A DNA stretch of 64,000 nucleotides from CAWJLS01 sp963843755 (GTDB lineage Bacteria > Acidobacteriota > Thermoanaerobaculia > Multivoradales > DATKCC01), in contig CAWJLS010000005.1 of NCBI GenBank assembly GCA_963843755.1, positions 372,001 to 436,000 of the forward strand, read 5' to 3'. The position numbers and the translations under genes are program-made. Shown one piece after another: positions 33,562 to 42,652 of this stretch. The stretch's first letter is position 1, and each line of letters starts with the position of its first letter. Below the pieces are notes generated by a model that was not told the origin of the DNA, searched no databases, and saw only the letters and a list, made by a program, of their open reading frames with translations.

Positions 33562-35490
33562 ATGAATCGCCGCGCTCCAGGCTTCGTCACGATCTCGCTC
33601 GTACTCCTCGCGGCCGGCTGCCGGCCCGGCGACGGCACCGGCACGAGCGCCGGTCGAGATGGCTCGTCCGCTCCGCCTCCGCTGCCACGACTAGTGGCCG
33701 TCGGATCCCAGGCGACCTGCGTCACCGGCGCGTCACCTGCCTGCGCCGGTGACTCCCTCTTCCAGGTCCCGAGCGAGCTGACGGCATTCGGTGGTGCCCG
33801 CGGGTTGACCTTCGGGCTGCGTCATGGCTGCGTGCTGGATCGCGACCACCGTCCGCTCTGCTGGGGCGATGCGTCGGAAGGGCAGATGGGCGCCGATCCG
33901 GCGACCGAGACCGATCGCTGCCACGGTCTGGCGTGCCGCTCCCGTCCGGCGGCCGTCCCGGACGCTCCCGCTCTCGAAGCGATCGAGGCGGGATGGCTCC
34001 ATACCTGCGGCCTCTCCGGCGACGGCGCGGTGCTGTGCTGGGGGGACGATGCCCTCGACCAGCTCGGCCGCGCGGCACCGGGTCCCGGGATCGGCCCGGT
34101 GGACGGGCTCACCGGTCCGGCGATCCAGGTCTCGGCAGGCGGTCTCCACACCTGCGCGCTGCTCGCGGATGGCACAGTCTGGTGCTGGGGCGACGGCTCC
34201 GCCGGGCAGCTCGGCCAGGACGAGAGCCTCGACTCGCCGACCCCGGTGGCGGTCCAGGGGCTGCCGGGGGTCGCCACCCAGATCGATGCCGGCGGGTACC
34301 ACACCTGTGCCCTGCTGGCCGATGGCGGGGTCGCCTGCTGGGGCGAGAACCGGTTCGGCCAGCTCGGCGACGGGACCCGCAAGACCAGCTCCGGCGCGGT
34401 GCGGGTGGTCGGGCTGGCCGGGCCCGTGCGCGCCGTCGACGTAGGGTTCTCGTTCTCCTGCGCGCTGCTCGAGAGCGGCGCGGTCCAGTGCTGGGGGTCG
34501 AACGAGCTGGGCGAGCTCGGCCAGGGCTTCGACGACCGGCCGCCGGCGCCGGAGAGCCCGGCGCCGCCGCCGAAGACCGTCGAGGGCCTGGAGTCCGGCG
34601 TCACCGGTCTCCACGTGGCGGGCAACCACGCCTGCGCGGAGCTCGCGGACGGCTCCCTCGTCTGCTGGGGGGCGAACGAGCTCGGGCAGCTCGGCGACGG
34701 GACGGTGATCGGCCGCGACAAGCCGGTCGCCTGGACCGGGAGCACGGGGAAGGCGCCCCGGCCGCCGCTGGCCCCGATCCCCGAGGTCCGTGCCCCGGTT
34801 CGGGGCTTCGACGTCTCGTACCACAGCGGCCGGGTCGACTGGCAGGCCGCGGCGGCGCGCGGCCATCACTTCGGGCTGACTCTCGCCACGGCCGGAGTCG
34901 ACTTCCTCGATCCGTTCTTCGTCTCCCACTGGGAGCGGATGCGCCAGGCGGGTCTACGCCGCGGGGCCTATCACTTCTTCGTCCCGGACGACGACCCGGA
35001 GGAGCAGGCGCGGATCTTCCTCTCGCGGGTGCTGTTCGAGCCCGGCGACCTGGCGCCGGTGGTCGACGTCGAGACACCGTTCAAGCAGAGCGGAGCCCGG
35101 CCGCCGGACGATCTGGCGGACCGGCTTCTGACGTTTCTGCAGGTGGTGGAGAAGGAGGTCGGGACCCGACCGATCATCTACACCGGTCCCACCTTCTGGA
35201 ACCGCCAGATGGACGGCCGGTTCGGCGCCTACCCCCTGTGGATCGCGGAGTACGGCGTCGACGAGCCCCACCTGCCCATGGGATGGGAGCGCTGGCACAT
35301 CTGGCAGTGGCGGGGGAATGCCGACCTGCCGGAGGTGGCGCCGATCGTCGACCTCGACCGCGTTCACCCGGAGGTCGATCTGAAGGAGCTGCTGATCCCG
35401 GAGAAAGGCGAGAGCGCCTCCCCAGGGGCGACTCGATCTCGAGGCGGCTCTCGGCACGGCTCCGGAGACGGGGGCGCCCCGGCGACGTAA
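33562..35490 (+). CDS. RCC1-repeat / GH25 lysozyme fusion lipoprotein
   Basis: 642 aa. A signal segment ends in lipobox VLLAAGC (Cys about 17). Residues ~45-400 contain at least six RCC1-type blades, recognised by repeated HTCALLADGxVxCWGD and FGQLGDGT units, forming a beta-propeller. Residues ~414-625 are a glycoside hydrolase 25 (muramidase) domain: RGFDVSYHSG with D417, then VVDVET with D502 and E504, YTGPTFWN, LWIAEYG and HIWQWRGN. All acidic residues expected for catalysis are present. The last ~25 aa are low complexity. The fusion is not one I know as a described architecture. Confidence 0.88.
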   Translation: MNRRAPGFVTISLVLLAAGCRPGDGTGTSAGRDGSSAPPPLPRLVAVGSQATCVTGASPACAGDSLFQVPSELTAFGGARGLTFGLRHGCVLDRDHRPLCWGDASEGQMGADPATETDRCHGLACRSRPAAVPDAPALEAIEAGWLHTCGLSGDGAVLCWGDDALDQLGRAAPGPGIGPVDGLTGPAIQVSAGGLHTCALLADGTVWCWGDGSAGQLGQDESLDSPTPVAVQGLPGVATQIDAGGYHTCALLADGGVACWGENRFGQLGDGTRKTSSGAVRVVGLAGPVRAVDVGFSFSCALLESGAVQCWGSNELGELGQGFDDRPPAPESPAPPPKTVEGLESGVTGLHVAGNHACAELADGSLVCWGANELGQLGDGTVIGRDKPVAWTGSTGKAPRPPLAPIPEVRAPVRGFDVSYHSGRVDWQAAAARGHHFGLTLATAGVDFLDPFFVSHWERMRQAGLRRGAYHFFVPDDDPEEQARIFLSRVLFEPGDLAPVVDVETPFKQSGARPPDDLADRLLTFLQVVEKEVGTRPIIYTGPTFWNRQMDGRFGAYPLWIAEYGVDEPHLPMGWERWHIWQWRGNADLPEVAPIVDLDRVHPEVDLKELLIPEKGESASPGATRSRGGSRHGSGDGGAPAT

Positions 35491-35505
35491 CCGCCGCCGG
35501 GGCGC
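35474..35505. terminator. Hairpin between convergent genes
   Basis: Perfect 11-bp arms GCGCCCCGGCG (35474-35484) and CGCCGGGGCGC (35495-35505) with a 10-base loop that includes the stop of the RCC1-GH25 gene. It ends 5 bases before the M28 peptidase stop. It could act for both strands, though no U-run follows. Confidence 0.45.
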
Positions 35506-35510
35506 GGACC

Positions 35511-37832
35511 TTACTCGGAGTCGGAGGCCATCGCGGCCTGGTCGAGCAGGTTGATGGCCCGCTGGATCTGGGCCGCGTACTCGCGCAACACGCCGGCCGT
35601 GACCGAAATCTGGGTCTCGGCCGTCCGCCACTCCCGCTGCTCGATCGCCTCGCGGGCGGCCGGCAGCGTCTTGACTCCGTAGCCGGTGTAGAACCCCGGA
35701 GCGTAGACGTAGTGGACGTACCAGGAGCGCTTGGGCAGGCCCTCCCGCCGGGTCAGCTTGCGCTCGGCGGTCCGCAGCAGCTCGTCGACCTGGTCGCGGG
35801 TCGCGGCCGGCAGCGGCTCCGCCCGGGCGGTCGCGGCGGCCAGGGCCTCGTCGTAGTGCTTGGCCACCTCGTCGAGGGTCTTGGCCACGTTCTGGAGCGG
35901 CGCGAAGGCGAGATAGGGCACCGGGTCCTTGCGCGCGGGCGCCAGGACGGGCCGGGTCGGGTCGGCGGCGAGGCGCCAGACGCCGTCGTCGATCCGCTGG
36001 TTGATGTCGTCGGTCTCCTCGCGCATGGCGTCCGTCGAGGCCATCAGGTCGTCGACATAGCCCGAGTAGGTGTCGGCGGCGTTGCCGAAGCGTAGCGGGA
36101 GGATCTCGGCGTTGGCCAGGCGCAGGGTCAGCCGGCCGGCGGTCTCGACCAGCGTCGCGCCGTAGGCGTAGTCCGTGTCCATGAACCGCTGGTAGTGGGA
36201 GATCGAGTCGTAGATCGAGTGGTACTGACCGTAGTCCCCCTCGCCGCCGTAGCCCAGGTTGAGCGAGGCGATCCCCAGGTGCTGGAGGAACGACGAGTAG
36301 TCGGAGCCGGAGCCCAGGGCGCCGATCCTCAGGTCGGGCCGGTTGGCGGCCTCCTTCCGCGTCTTCGGGTCGCCCATCGCCCGCAGCACCGCACGCCGGC
36401 GCTCGGCGACGCTCACCCCCGTCTCCGGGTCCTTGACGTCGTCGGCGACCTGGTTGACCAGCCGCTCCAGCGAATGGGAGCCGCCGACGCCGAGGAACCC
36501 GCGGGAGTTGGAGTCGGTGTTGATGTAGACGGCGGCGTGGGCGCGCAGCTCGTCGGCATGGGTCTCGACCCACTCCGTCGAGCCGAGCAGGCCCTCCTCC
36601 TCACCGTCCCACGCGGCGTAGATCACCGTCCGCTTCGGCGGATGGCCGGCCTGGGCGAGCTTGGCGACGACCCGGGCCTCCTCGAGCACGGTGACCAGCC
36701 CCGAGATCGGGTCGGCGGCGCCGTTGACCCAGGCGTCGTGGTGGTTGCCGCGGATCACCCACTCGTCGGGCCAGGTGGAGCCGGGCCAGCGGGCGATGAC
36801 GTCGTAGAGGGTCTTGGTGCTCCAGTCGAACTTGACGGCCAGGCGAACCTTGGCCGGTCCCGGGCCCAGGTGGTAGGTGATCGGCAGGGCGCCGCGCCAG
36901 TCCTCGGGGGCGACCGGGCCCTCGAGGGCGGACAGGAGCGGCTTGGCGTCCGCCCAGGAGATCGGCAGCACCGGAATCTTGGTCAGGGTCGGGGCCTCTT
37001 GCAGCGGAATCCGCTGGACCCCTTCGACCGACCCCTGTCCCGGCGTGGTCGGATCGCCGGGATAGAGCGGCATGTCCATGACCGAGCCGCGCTGAGCGCC
37101 GTCGGCGCTGCGGAAGCCGCCCTTCGGATAGGCGTCGCCGACGAAGAACCCGTCGTCGCGCGGGTCGGAGTAGAGGATGCAGCCGACGGCGCCGTGCTCG
37201 GCGGCGACCTTCGGCTTGATGCCGCGCCAGGAGCCGCCGTAGCGAGCGATCACCACCTTGCCCTCGACGTCGATGCCGCGCCGGGTCAGCTCGTCGTAGT
37301 CGTCCGGCACGCCGTAGTTGACGTAGACCAGGTCGCCGGTGACGTCGCCGTCGGTCGAGTAGGCGTTGTAGGGCGGAAGCTGCTCATCCTTCTGATCCGA
37401 GGTGGTGTCCTCCGGCAGTGCCGGCTCGGTGAGCGACGCCTCGTAACGGGTCGGCTCGAGCAGCTCGACCTTGCGCGCCGTCGGCACCGGGAACGGAACC
37501 TGGAACTCTTCGATCTCGGTCTGGTAGCCCCATGAGCGGAAGAGGTCGGCGATGTACTCGGCGTTCTGCCGGTCCCACGGTGAGCCGACGTGGTGGGGAC
37601 GGGCGGCGAGGTGCTCCATCCAGGAGCGCAGGTTGGAGCGGTCGACGGACGCGTCGAGCTGCTGCTCGATGGCCCGCTGGGCGGCGGCGCCGTCGGCGGT
37701 GAACCCGAGCAGCGGCGCGGCCTGGGCCTGATCCTCACCCTGAGCCTGCGCCCGGGCCTGGAACGGCGCCGAGGCGGCGGTCAGGATGAGCAGGGAGAGG
37801 GTGACGGTGGCGAATCGGATGGTCTTCGACAT
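35511..37832 (-). CDS. Secreted M28B metallopeptidase (glutamate carboxypeptidase II-like)
   Basis: 773-aa exported dizinc exopeptidase with the architecture of PSMA/transferrin receptor proteins: signal peptide (about 1-29), PA insert (about 160-340, VNYGVPDDYDEL, EGKVVIARYG), M28 core with zinc ligands in NHHDAWVNGAADP, DGEEEGLLGS, INTDSN and a late YHSIYDS, and a helical dimerisation domain (about 630-770). The start at 37832 is 8 bases after a TAGAAT box; no Shine-Dalgarno. Likely releases C-terminal amino acids or dipeptides outside the cytoplasm. Confidence 0.92.
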   Translation of the reverse strand: MSKTIRFATVTLSLLILTAASAPFQARAQAQGEDQAQAAPLLGFTADGAAAQRAIEQQLDASVDRSNLRSWMEHLAARPHHVGSPWDRQNAEYIADLFRSWGYQTEIEEFQVPFPVPTARKVELLEPTRYEASLTEPALPEDTTSDQKDEQLPPYNAYSTDGDVTGDLVYVNYGVPDDYDELTRRGIDVEGKVVIARYGGSWRGIKPKVAAEHGAVGCILYSDPRDDGFFVGDAYPKGGFRSADGAQRGSVMDMPLYPGDPTTPGQGSVEGVQRIPLQEAPTLTKIPVLPISWADAKPLLSALEGPVAPEDWRGALPITYHLGPGPAKVRLAVKFDWSTKTLYDVIARWPGSTWPDEWVIRGNHHDAWVNGAADPISGLVTVLEEARVVAKLAQAGHPPKRTVIYAAWDGEEEGLLGSTEWVETHADELRAHAAVYINTDSNSRGFLGVGGSHSLERLVNQVADDVKDPETGVSVAERRRAVLRAMGDPKTRKEAANRPDLRIGALGSGSDYSSFLQHLGIASLNLGYGGEGDYGQYHSIYDSISHYQRFMDTDYAYGATLVETAGRLTLRLANAEILPLRFGNAADTYSGYVDDLMASTDAMREETDDINQRIDDGVWRLAADPTRPVLAPARKDPVPYLAFAPLQNVAKTLDEVAKHYDEALAAATARAEPLPAATRDQVDELLRTAERKLTRREGLPKRSWYVHYVYAPGFYTGYGVKTLPAAREAIEQREWRTAETQISVTAGVLREYAAQIQRAINLLDQAAMASDSE

Positions 37833-37840
37833 GGCGCCGT

Positions 37841-37846
37841 ATTCTA
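37841..37846 (-). promoter_or_regulatory. TAGAAT -10 box of the M28B peptidase gene
   Basis: TAnnnT hexamer in GGTAGAAT, 8 bases before the ATG; predicts an almost leaderless transcript. Confidence 0.4.
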
Positions 37847-37870
37847 CCGGTCGGAGAGCTCTCGTCAGCT

Positions 37871-39496
37871 TCACGGGGAGACCTCCGTCGCCCGCCGGAT
37901 CAGGTCGAGGAAATCCTGCCGGAACTTCTGGTGCTCGGACTCCCGGATGTACATCATGTGGCCGGCCTTGTAGTAGGCGGTGCGCAGGTTGCCCGCGATC
38001 TCCGGCGGCAGGTTCATGTGGTCGACCGTGTAGTCGGTGGAGAAGTAGGGCGTGGCGAAATCGAAGTAGCCGCTCATCACCAGCACCTGGAGGTGGGGGT
38101 TCTCGTTCATCGCCTGGCGCAGGGTCTCGGCTACGTTCAGGTAGCCGTTGGTGTTGGTCTCCTTGTAGGTCCCCGGGTGGTAGTTCCACGGCCACACCTC
38201 GCCGGCCAGGTGGCGGAACGGCAGGTCGCTCTCGAAGCCGAGGTCCGTGCGCAAGTAGTCGTTGATCAGGGAGACGAAGTAGGCGTCCATGGCGGCGCCG
38301 GCCGGATCGAGCTCGGGCCGCTCACCGGCGGAGTCCCGGTCGCTGGTGGTGAAGCGGGCGTCGAGGCGGCCGATGACCTTGCCCCGGTCGCGGAGCAGCT
38401 CCTTGAAGAAGCGGTCGTCCCGGATGCGCAGGTTGGTCCGCCGGACGTAGCCCTCGGAGAGCCCGGTGTACTCGGCGAGCCTGCGCACCACCTCGGCCCG
38501 CTCGGCCTCGGGCAGATCCCGGCCCATCATCAGGGCGTGGGTGTACTCACCGCGGGCGAACTCCTCGACCTCGTCCAGGGTCGCGCGCAGGTCGCCGGAC
38601 AGGCGCTCCGGCAGCTTGCCGTGGTACCAGGCGGCGGCGGTGTAGGTGGGCAGAGTCAGGGCATAGGGGAGGTCGTTGCCGACGGCGAACTCCTGGGTCT
38701 GCCAGTTGAGCACCGCGGAGATCAGGGCGATGCCGTTGATGTACATGCCGTAGTGGTCCTGGAGGTAGCCGGAGAGGCCGGCCGAGCGCGTCGTGCCGTA
38801 GCTTTCGCCGGCGAGCAGCTTGGGCGAGCTCCAGCGGTCGTTCCTGGTCAGCCAGAGCCGGATCAGCTCGCCCACCGACTCGACGTCGTGGCGGAAGCCG
38901 TGGAACTGCTCCGGGTCCTCCCCCGGCACGGCACGGCTGTAGCCGGTCGACACCGGGTCGATGAACACCAGGTCGGTGGCGTCGAGCAGCGAGTCCGGGT
39001 TGTCCTCCAGGTGCCCGGGCGGCGGCTCGTCGGGAAAGCCCTCGGGCCCCAGGTGGACCCGCTTGGGGCCGAAGGCGCCCAGGTGGACCCACAGGGAGGC
39101 GGCGCCGGGGCCGCCGTTGTAGCAGAAGGTGACCGGCCGGGAGGCCGGGTCGTCGACGTCGTCCCGGGTGTAGGAGACGTAGAAGATCGAGCCCTTGGGC
39201 TTGCCGTCGTCGGCCGTCAGCAGGAGCGTTCCGGCGGTGGCGGTGTACGGGAAGGTGGTGCCGGCGATGGTCGCCTGGTGATGGGTGACGGAGCGGACCT
39301 CGTCGACCAGCTCCTTCCTGACCGGCCAGGTCGCGGGCTCGGGTTGCAGCAGCTCCTGGTCCGTGGACGCTCCGCCGCCCGACGGACCCGGGGGGTGCCC
39401 TTGGGCGCGGAGCAGGTCCGGGGCGAGGGTCGATCCGAGCAGGCAGAGCAGTCCGATCAGGGCCGGCGCGGCGGCACGGGGCGGGGTCAGAGTCAT
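37871..39496 (-). CDS. Secreted S10 serine carboxypeptidase-like protein
   Basis: 541 aa with a signal peptide (about 1-31). Serine carboxypeptidase fold: FCYNGGPGAASLW (oxyanion hole), FIDPVSTGYSRA, catalytic Ser in AGESYGTTR, Asp in GYFDFATP and His in KAGHMMYI. The ATG follows GGAGG. It lies 38 bases upstream of the M28B peptidase start on the same strand, suggesting joint use in digesting peptides outside the cell. Confidence 0.93.
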   Translation of the reverse strand: MTLTPPRAAAPALIGLLCLLGSTLAPDLLRAQGHPPGPSGGGASTDQELLQPEPATWPVRKELVDEVRSVTHHQATIAGTTFPYTATAGTLLLTADDGKPKGSIFYVSYTRDDVDDPASRPVTFCYNGGPGAASLWVHLGAFGPKRVHLGPEGFPDEPPPGHLEDNPDSLLDATDLVFIDPVSTGYSRAVPGEDPEQFHGFRHDVESVGELIRLWLTRNDRWSSPKLLAGESYGTTRSAGLSGYLQDHYGMYINGIALISAVLNWQTQEFAVGNDLPYALTLPTYTAAAWYHGKLPERLSGDLRATLDEVEEFARGEYTHALMMGRDLPEAERAEVVRRLAEYTGLSEGYVRRTNLRIRDDRFFKELLRDRGKVIGRLDARFTTSDRDSAGERPELDPAGAAMDAYFVSLINDYLRTDLGFESDLPFRHLAGEVWPWNYHPGTYKETNTNGYLNVAETLRQAMNENPHLQVLVMSGYFDFATPYFSTDYTVDHMNLPPEIAGNLRTAYYKAGHMMYIRESEHQKFRQDFLDLIRRATEVSP

Positions 39497-39568
39497 CGCG
39501 GTCCTCCGTGGGAGAATCTGGTTGGCGCTGGGGGTGCAGAATACCAGCGCGAGACGCCCACCACCTGC

Positions 39569-39574
39569 TAAAGT
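39569..39574 (+). promoter_or_regulatory. TAAAGT -10 box of the dioxygenase-glycosyltransferase gene
   Basis: TAnnnT hexamer in GCTAAAGT, 11 bases before ATG 39586; no Shine-Dalgarno between. Short-leader or leaderless start predicted. Confidence 0.4.
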
Positions 39575-39585
39575 GCCGGCCGTTC

Positions 39586-42126
39586 ATGACGCATCCATCC
39601 GACGACAACCGCCCGGTTCGGCCCCCGTCCGGCGGCCGTTCGGGCACCGGACGGGGCGCCCGGGACGGGGCCGGGGCGGGGCTGGACCGACCGAGCCCGT
39701 TCGAGCGGCTCGTGGCGCTCCTGGCGGCCGGATCGGCGGCCGGCTCGGCGAGTGACTCGGCGGGTGAGGCGGCGGGCGACTCGGCGCTCGCCGATCTCGT
39801 GCCCGGGCTCCGGCGGCTCGGCGCGCCGTCCGGCCTCGACCGGCTCTTCCGGGCCGCCCTGGTGGCGGCGATCCGCCGTGGGCCGGCCGCGGACCAGGAG
39901 GGGTGGGGGCCGCGGCGGCTGCTGGAGGTGGCCGGGAGCGCCGCCGAGGCCGGCGCCCTGCCGGCGTCGACCGCACCCGCCCTCCGCGCTCTGCTGGAGC
40001 GCCTGGAGGAGCGGCTTCACGGAGACGGGCTGTGGCGGCCGGAGACCCCCCTCTGGTGGCGCCCACTGCCGCCGCCGCGGACGCCGGAGCGGGTGTGGAC
40101 GGCGCTGGGCGCGACCCTGCGGCCGCGTGGGGCGGGCGGCGCGCTGCCGGAGGCCGAGGATCTGGTCGCCGCCCTGAGCGCGCCGAGCGGACCGGGCTGG
40201 TCGGTGCTTCCCGAGGCGTTCGCGCCGGACCTGGTGGCCACGATCCACGGTGAGCTCGAAGCCCTCGGCCGGGGTGGCGTGCTGGAGCTGGTCCGCGGCG
40301 GGGTCGGCTCGGAGAACCGGGAGTCGGCCGCGCGCAGCGACCGGGTGGCCTACGTCACCGGGCTGGAGCCGGAGCTGCTGGCGGCCGCGCCGTCGGTCGC
40401 CACCCTCGCCCAGTGGCTGCTGCACGGTCTGGCGGAGCGGATCGCCGCCGACCTGCCGGGCGCGCTCCACGCTCCCATGAGCGCCATGCTCACCCGGTAC
40501 GCGGCACCGGGACGGGGGTTCGCGCCGCACCTGGACAACCCGGGCGGCGAGCAGGACAACGCCCGGGCGCTCGCCGTCGTCACCTACCTGAACGCACCCG
40601 GCGCACCCTGTGCCGGCGGCGAGCTCAGCCTTTGGGGCCCGGGACGGCCCGGAGCCGGCGGTGCGCCGGAGACGGTGCCGACGGCCGGAGGCACCATGGC
40701 GCTCTTCGACGCCCGCCGGGTCGTGCACCAGGTGCTGCCGCTCCGGCCGGGCCCCGACCGCTGGGCGATGGTGGTCTGGCTCTCGGACGCGGCCCGGCCC
40801 GTGCCGATCGTCCCGGACGCGCCGGAGCCGACGCCGGCCGAGGTGCTCGAACCGCTGGCGGGGGAGGTGCCGGTGCCGGAGGGGACCGTCCTGGTCACGA
40901 GGCTCGAGCCGGTGCCGAGCCCCGTGGCGTCCGGCGGCGCGCCCGCCGTCGGTCCGAGGGCGGCGACCCGCGCGGTCCGGCCGGCGCGGACGGAGGCTCG
41001 CGCGGGGATCGTCTGCACCACCTCGCGGGTCGGACGCCGGCTCGAGGGCTGGTGCCGCCATCACCTCGACCTCGGGTTCGACCACCTGCTGGTGGTGCTC
41101 GACGAGGCGACACCGCCCGGAGGGGAGGAGGCCGCCCGGCGCTTGGCCGGACGCCTGTCCGGACGCCTGGCACCACCGGATCGGTTGACGGTCTGGAGCT
41201 CGCGGGAGGCGGCGGAGCGCCGTGCCTCGGTGGAGGGGGAGGCGGCGCTCGCCGAGGCGGCCGGGCGGGGGCCCGCGACCGATGCCGTGGCGGCCCGTCA
41301 GGCCCTGCACGCCACCGCCGCCCTGGCCGCCGCCCGGCGGGGCGAGCTGGGGGCCGATCGATCGGGCCGGCCCCTCGACTGGCTGCTCCACCTGGACGAC
41401 GACGAGCTCTTCCTGCTCGAAGGGGCGGCGCGCGGCGGGGCGAGCCTGGCGGAGCACCTGGCCGCGCTCGAGGAGCTTCGGCGTGAGGGACCGGACGACT
41501 GGTCTGCGGTTCGCTACCCGAACCACGAGCTGCTGCTGACGCGCGGGGCGCACGGCCCGGTCCGCTTCAAATGCAACCCGCGCATCGCCGCGCAACGGCT
41601 CGGACCGATCGGGTGGCGGCGGCTGATCGGTGCCCTGGCCATGGAGCAGGAGGGGCCCCGTCCCTACTTCCGCGCCTACTGGAACGGCAAGTCCGCGGTG
41701 GCGGTGGAGAAGGGGCGCGCGGCGGCGGGGGTCCACGGCTGGCGACTCGACGACGGTGACGAGGGAGGGGAGAGCGGGGCGACCGGCTCGGGGCCCCTGC
41801 TGCTCGGCCCGTCGATCCTTCACCTGCACCTGCCGACGGCCGCCTCGTTCCTTGCCAAGTACCGTGCGGTGGCGAGCACCGGCACGGCGACGGAGGAGGG
41901 GCGCCTGTTCCCGCCGTCGCCGCTGGAGGAGCGGGCGGTCGCCCTGGTCCGCCGGCTGGAAGGGTTGGGCGGGGCGAACCGGGAGGAGGCGATCGCGGCA
42001 GGGCTCGAGACCCTCTACCGGGAGGAGCTCTGCCTGGACGGGGCGGCGGCCGAGATGCTGGACGCGGCCGGCCTCCTGCTCTCGGTCGACCTCGACCTCA
42101 CTCCTTGGACCGACGGGGCGGAGTGA
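39586..42126 (+). CDS. Fusion of 2-oxoglutarate/Fe(II) dioxygenase and glycosyltransferase
   Basis: 846 aa, no signal peptide. Residues 1-200 are Ala/Pro/Arg-rich with helical stretches. Residues ~208-405 form a prolyl-4-hydroxylase-like dioxygenase: iron ligands H315 and D317 in FAPHLDN, H381 in RRVVHQV, and a likely 2-oxoglutarate Arg in GPDRWAMVVWLS. Residues ~470-740 resemble GT92/GT2-type transferases: IVCTTSRVGRRLEGWCRHHL, LLVVLDEA and a metal motif LHLDDDELFL (D604-E607), then VRFKCNPRIAA. The pairing recalls eukaryotic and viral collagen lysyl hydroxylase-glycosyltransferases, but order and families differ. Substrate unknown. Confidence 0.82.
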   Translation: MTHPSDDNRPVRPPSGGRSGTGRGARDGAGAGLDRPSPFERLVALLAAGSAAGSASDSAGEAAGDSALADLVPGLRRLGAPSGLDRLFRAALVAAIRRGPAADQEGWGPRRLLEVAGSAAEAGALPASTAPALRALLERLEERLHGDGLWRPETPLWWRPLPPPRTPERVWTALGATLRPRGAGGALPEAEDLVAALSAPSGPGWSVLPEAFAPDLVATIHGELEALGRGGVLELVRGGVGSENRESAARSDRVAYVTGLEPELLAAAPSVATLAQWLLHGLAERIAADLPGALHAPMSAMLTRYAAPGRGFAPHLDNPGGEQDNARALAVVTYLNAPGAPCAGGELSLWGPGRPGAGGAPETVPTAGGTMALFDARRVVHQVLPLRPGPDRWAMVVWLSDAARPVPIVPDAPEPTPAEVLEPLAGEVPVPEGTVLVTRLEPVPSPVASGGAPAVGPRAATRAVRPARTEARAGIVCTTSRVGRRLEGWCRHHLDLGFDHLLVVLDEATPPGGEEAARRLAGRLSGRLAPPDRLTVWSSREAAERRASVEGEAALAEAAGRGPATDAVAARQALHATAALAAARRGELGADRSGRPLDWLLHLDDDELFLLEGAARGGASLAEHLAALEELRREGPDDWSAVRYPNHELLLTRGAHGPVRFKCNPRIAAQRLGPIGWRRLIGALAMEQEGPRPYFRAYWNGKSAVAVEKGRAAAGVHGWRLDDGDEGGESGATGSGPLLLGPSILHLHLPTAASFLAKYRAVASTGTATEEGRLFPPSPLEERAVALVRRLEGLGGANREEAIAAGLETLYREELCLDGAAAEMLDAAGLLLSVDLDLTPWTDGAE

Positions 42127-42166
42127 TCCCCTCCGGAGCGGCCCGGCCGGTCACCCGGCGCGCGTT

Positions 42167-42652
42167 TCAGAGGCCGCGGATCTCGCCGCGGATCTCGGTG
42201 CTCCGGACCCGCAGGACCGCCTCGCGCCGGACGTAGAGCGCCCGGGAGCGGTCGAGCACCAGGAAGAACCGGTCGGCGTGGTTGAGCAGGTCGGAGAGCC
42301 GCCTTCCTTCCGGCCGGGTCATGGCCAGGAGATCGCCGCGCAGCACGCCGCCGTCGGTGAGCGTGATGGCCACCGGTGTGCCGCGCACCTCCATCTCCCG
42401 CAGGCGGTCGATCTCGGGCAGATCGCCTGTGCGCTCGAAGAAGGCGACGGCGCCGAGATGGAGCATCTCGATCCGGCCGTCGATCGACAGGGGCAGGAAG
42501 CTCACCCCCGGTTCGTTGAGGCGCGAGCCGAGGGTCTCCGGCTCCCGGCTGGCCGAGGTGGCGTCGCGCAGGAAGATGCCGCCCTCGAACGGTGCCGCGC
42601 CGAGAGGGTTCACCCGGACCGACAGCAGGGTCGAGGTGATGCCGAAGCTCAT
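42167..42652 (-). CDS. Uncharacterised protein co-translated with the PilT-like ATPase
   Basis: 161 aa starting MSFGITSTLL. The start overlaps the stop of the upstream PilT-like gene by 4 bases. It has mostly beta-strand pattern (GTPVAITLTDGGVLRGDLLAM; FFLVLDRSRALYVRREAVLRV) and no membrane segment. Coupling to PilT suggests a pilus or motility accessory role; no family recognised. Confidence 0.75.
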   Translation of the reverse strand: MSFGITSTLLSVRVNPLGAAPFEGGIFLRDATSASREPETLGSRLNEPGVSFLPLSIDGRIEMLHLGAVAFFERTGDLPEIDRLREMEVRGTPVAITLTDGGVLRGDLLAMTRPEGRRLSDLLNHADRFFLVLDRSRALYVRREAVLRVRSTEIRGEIRGL

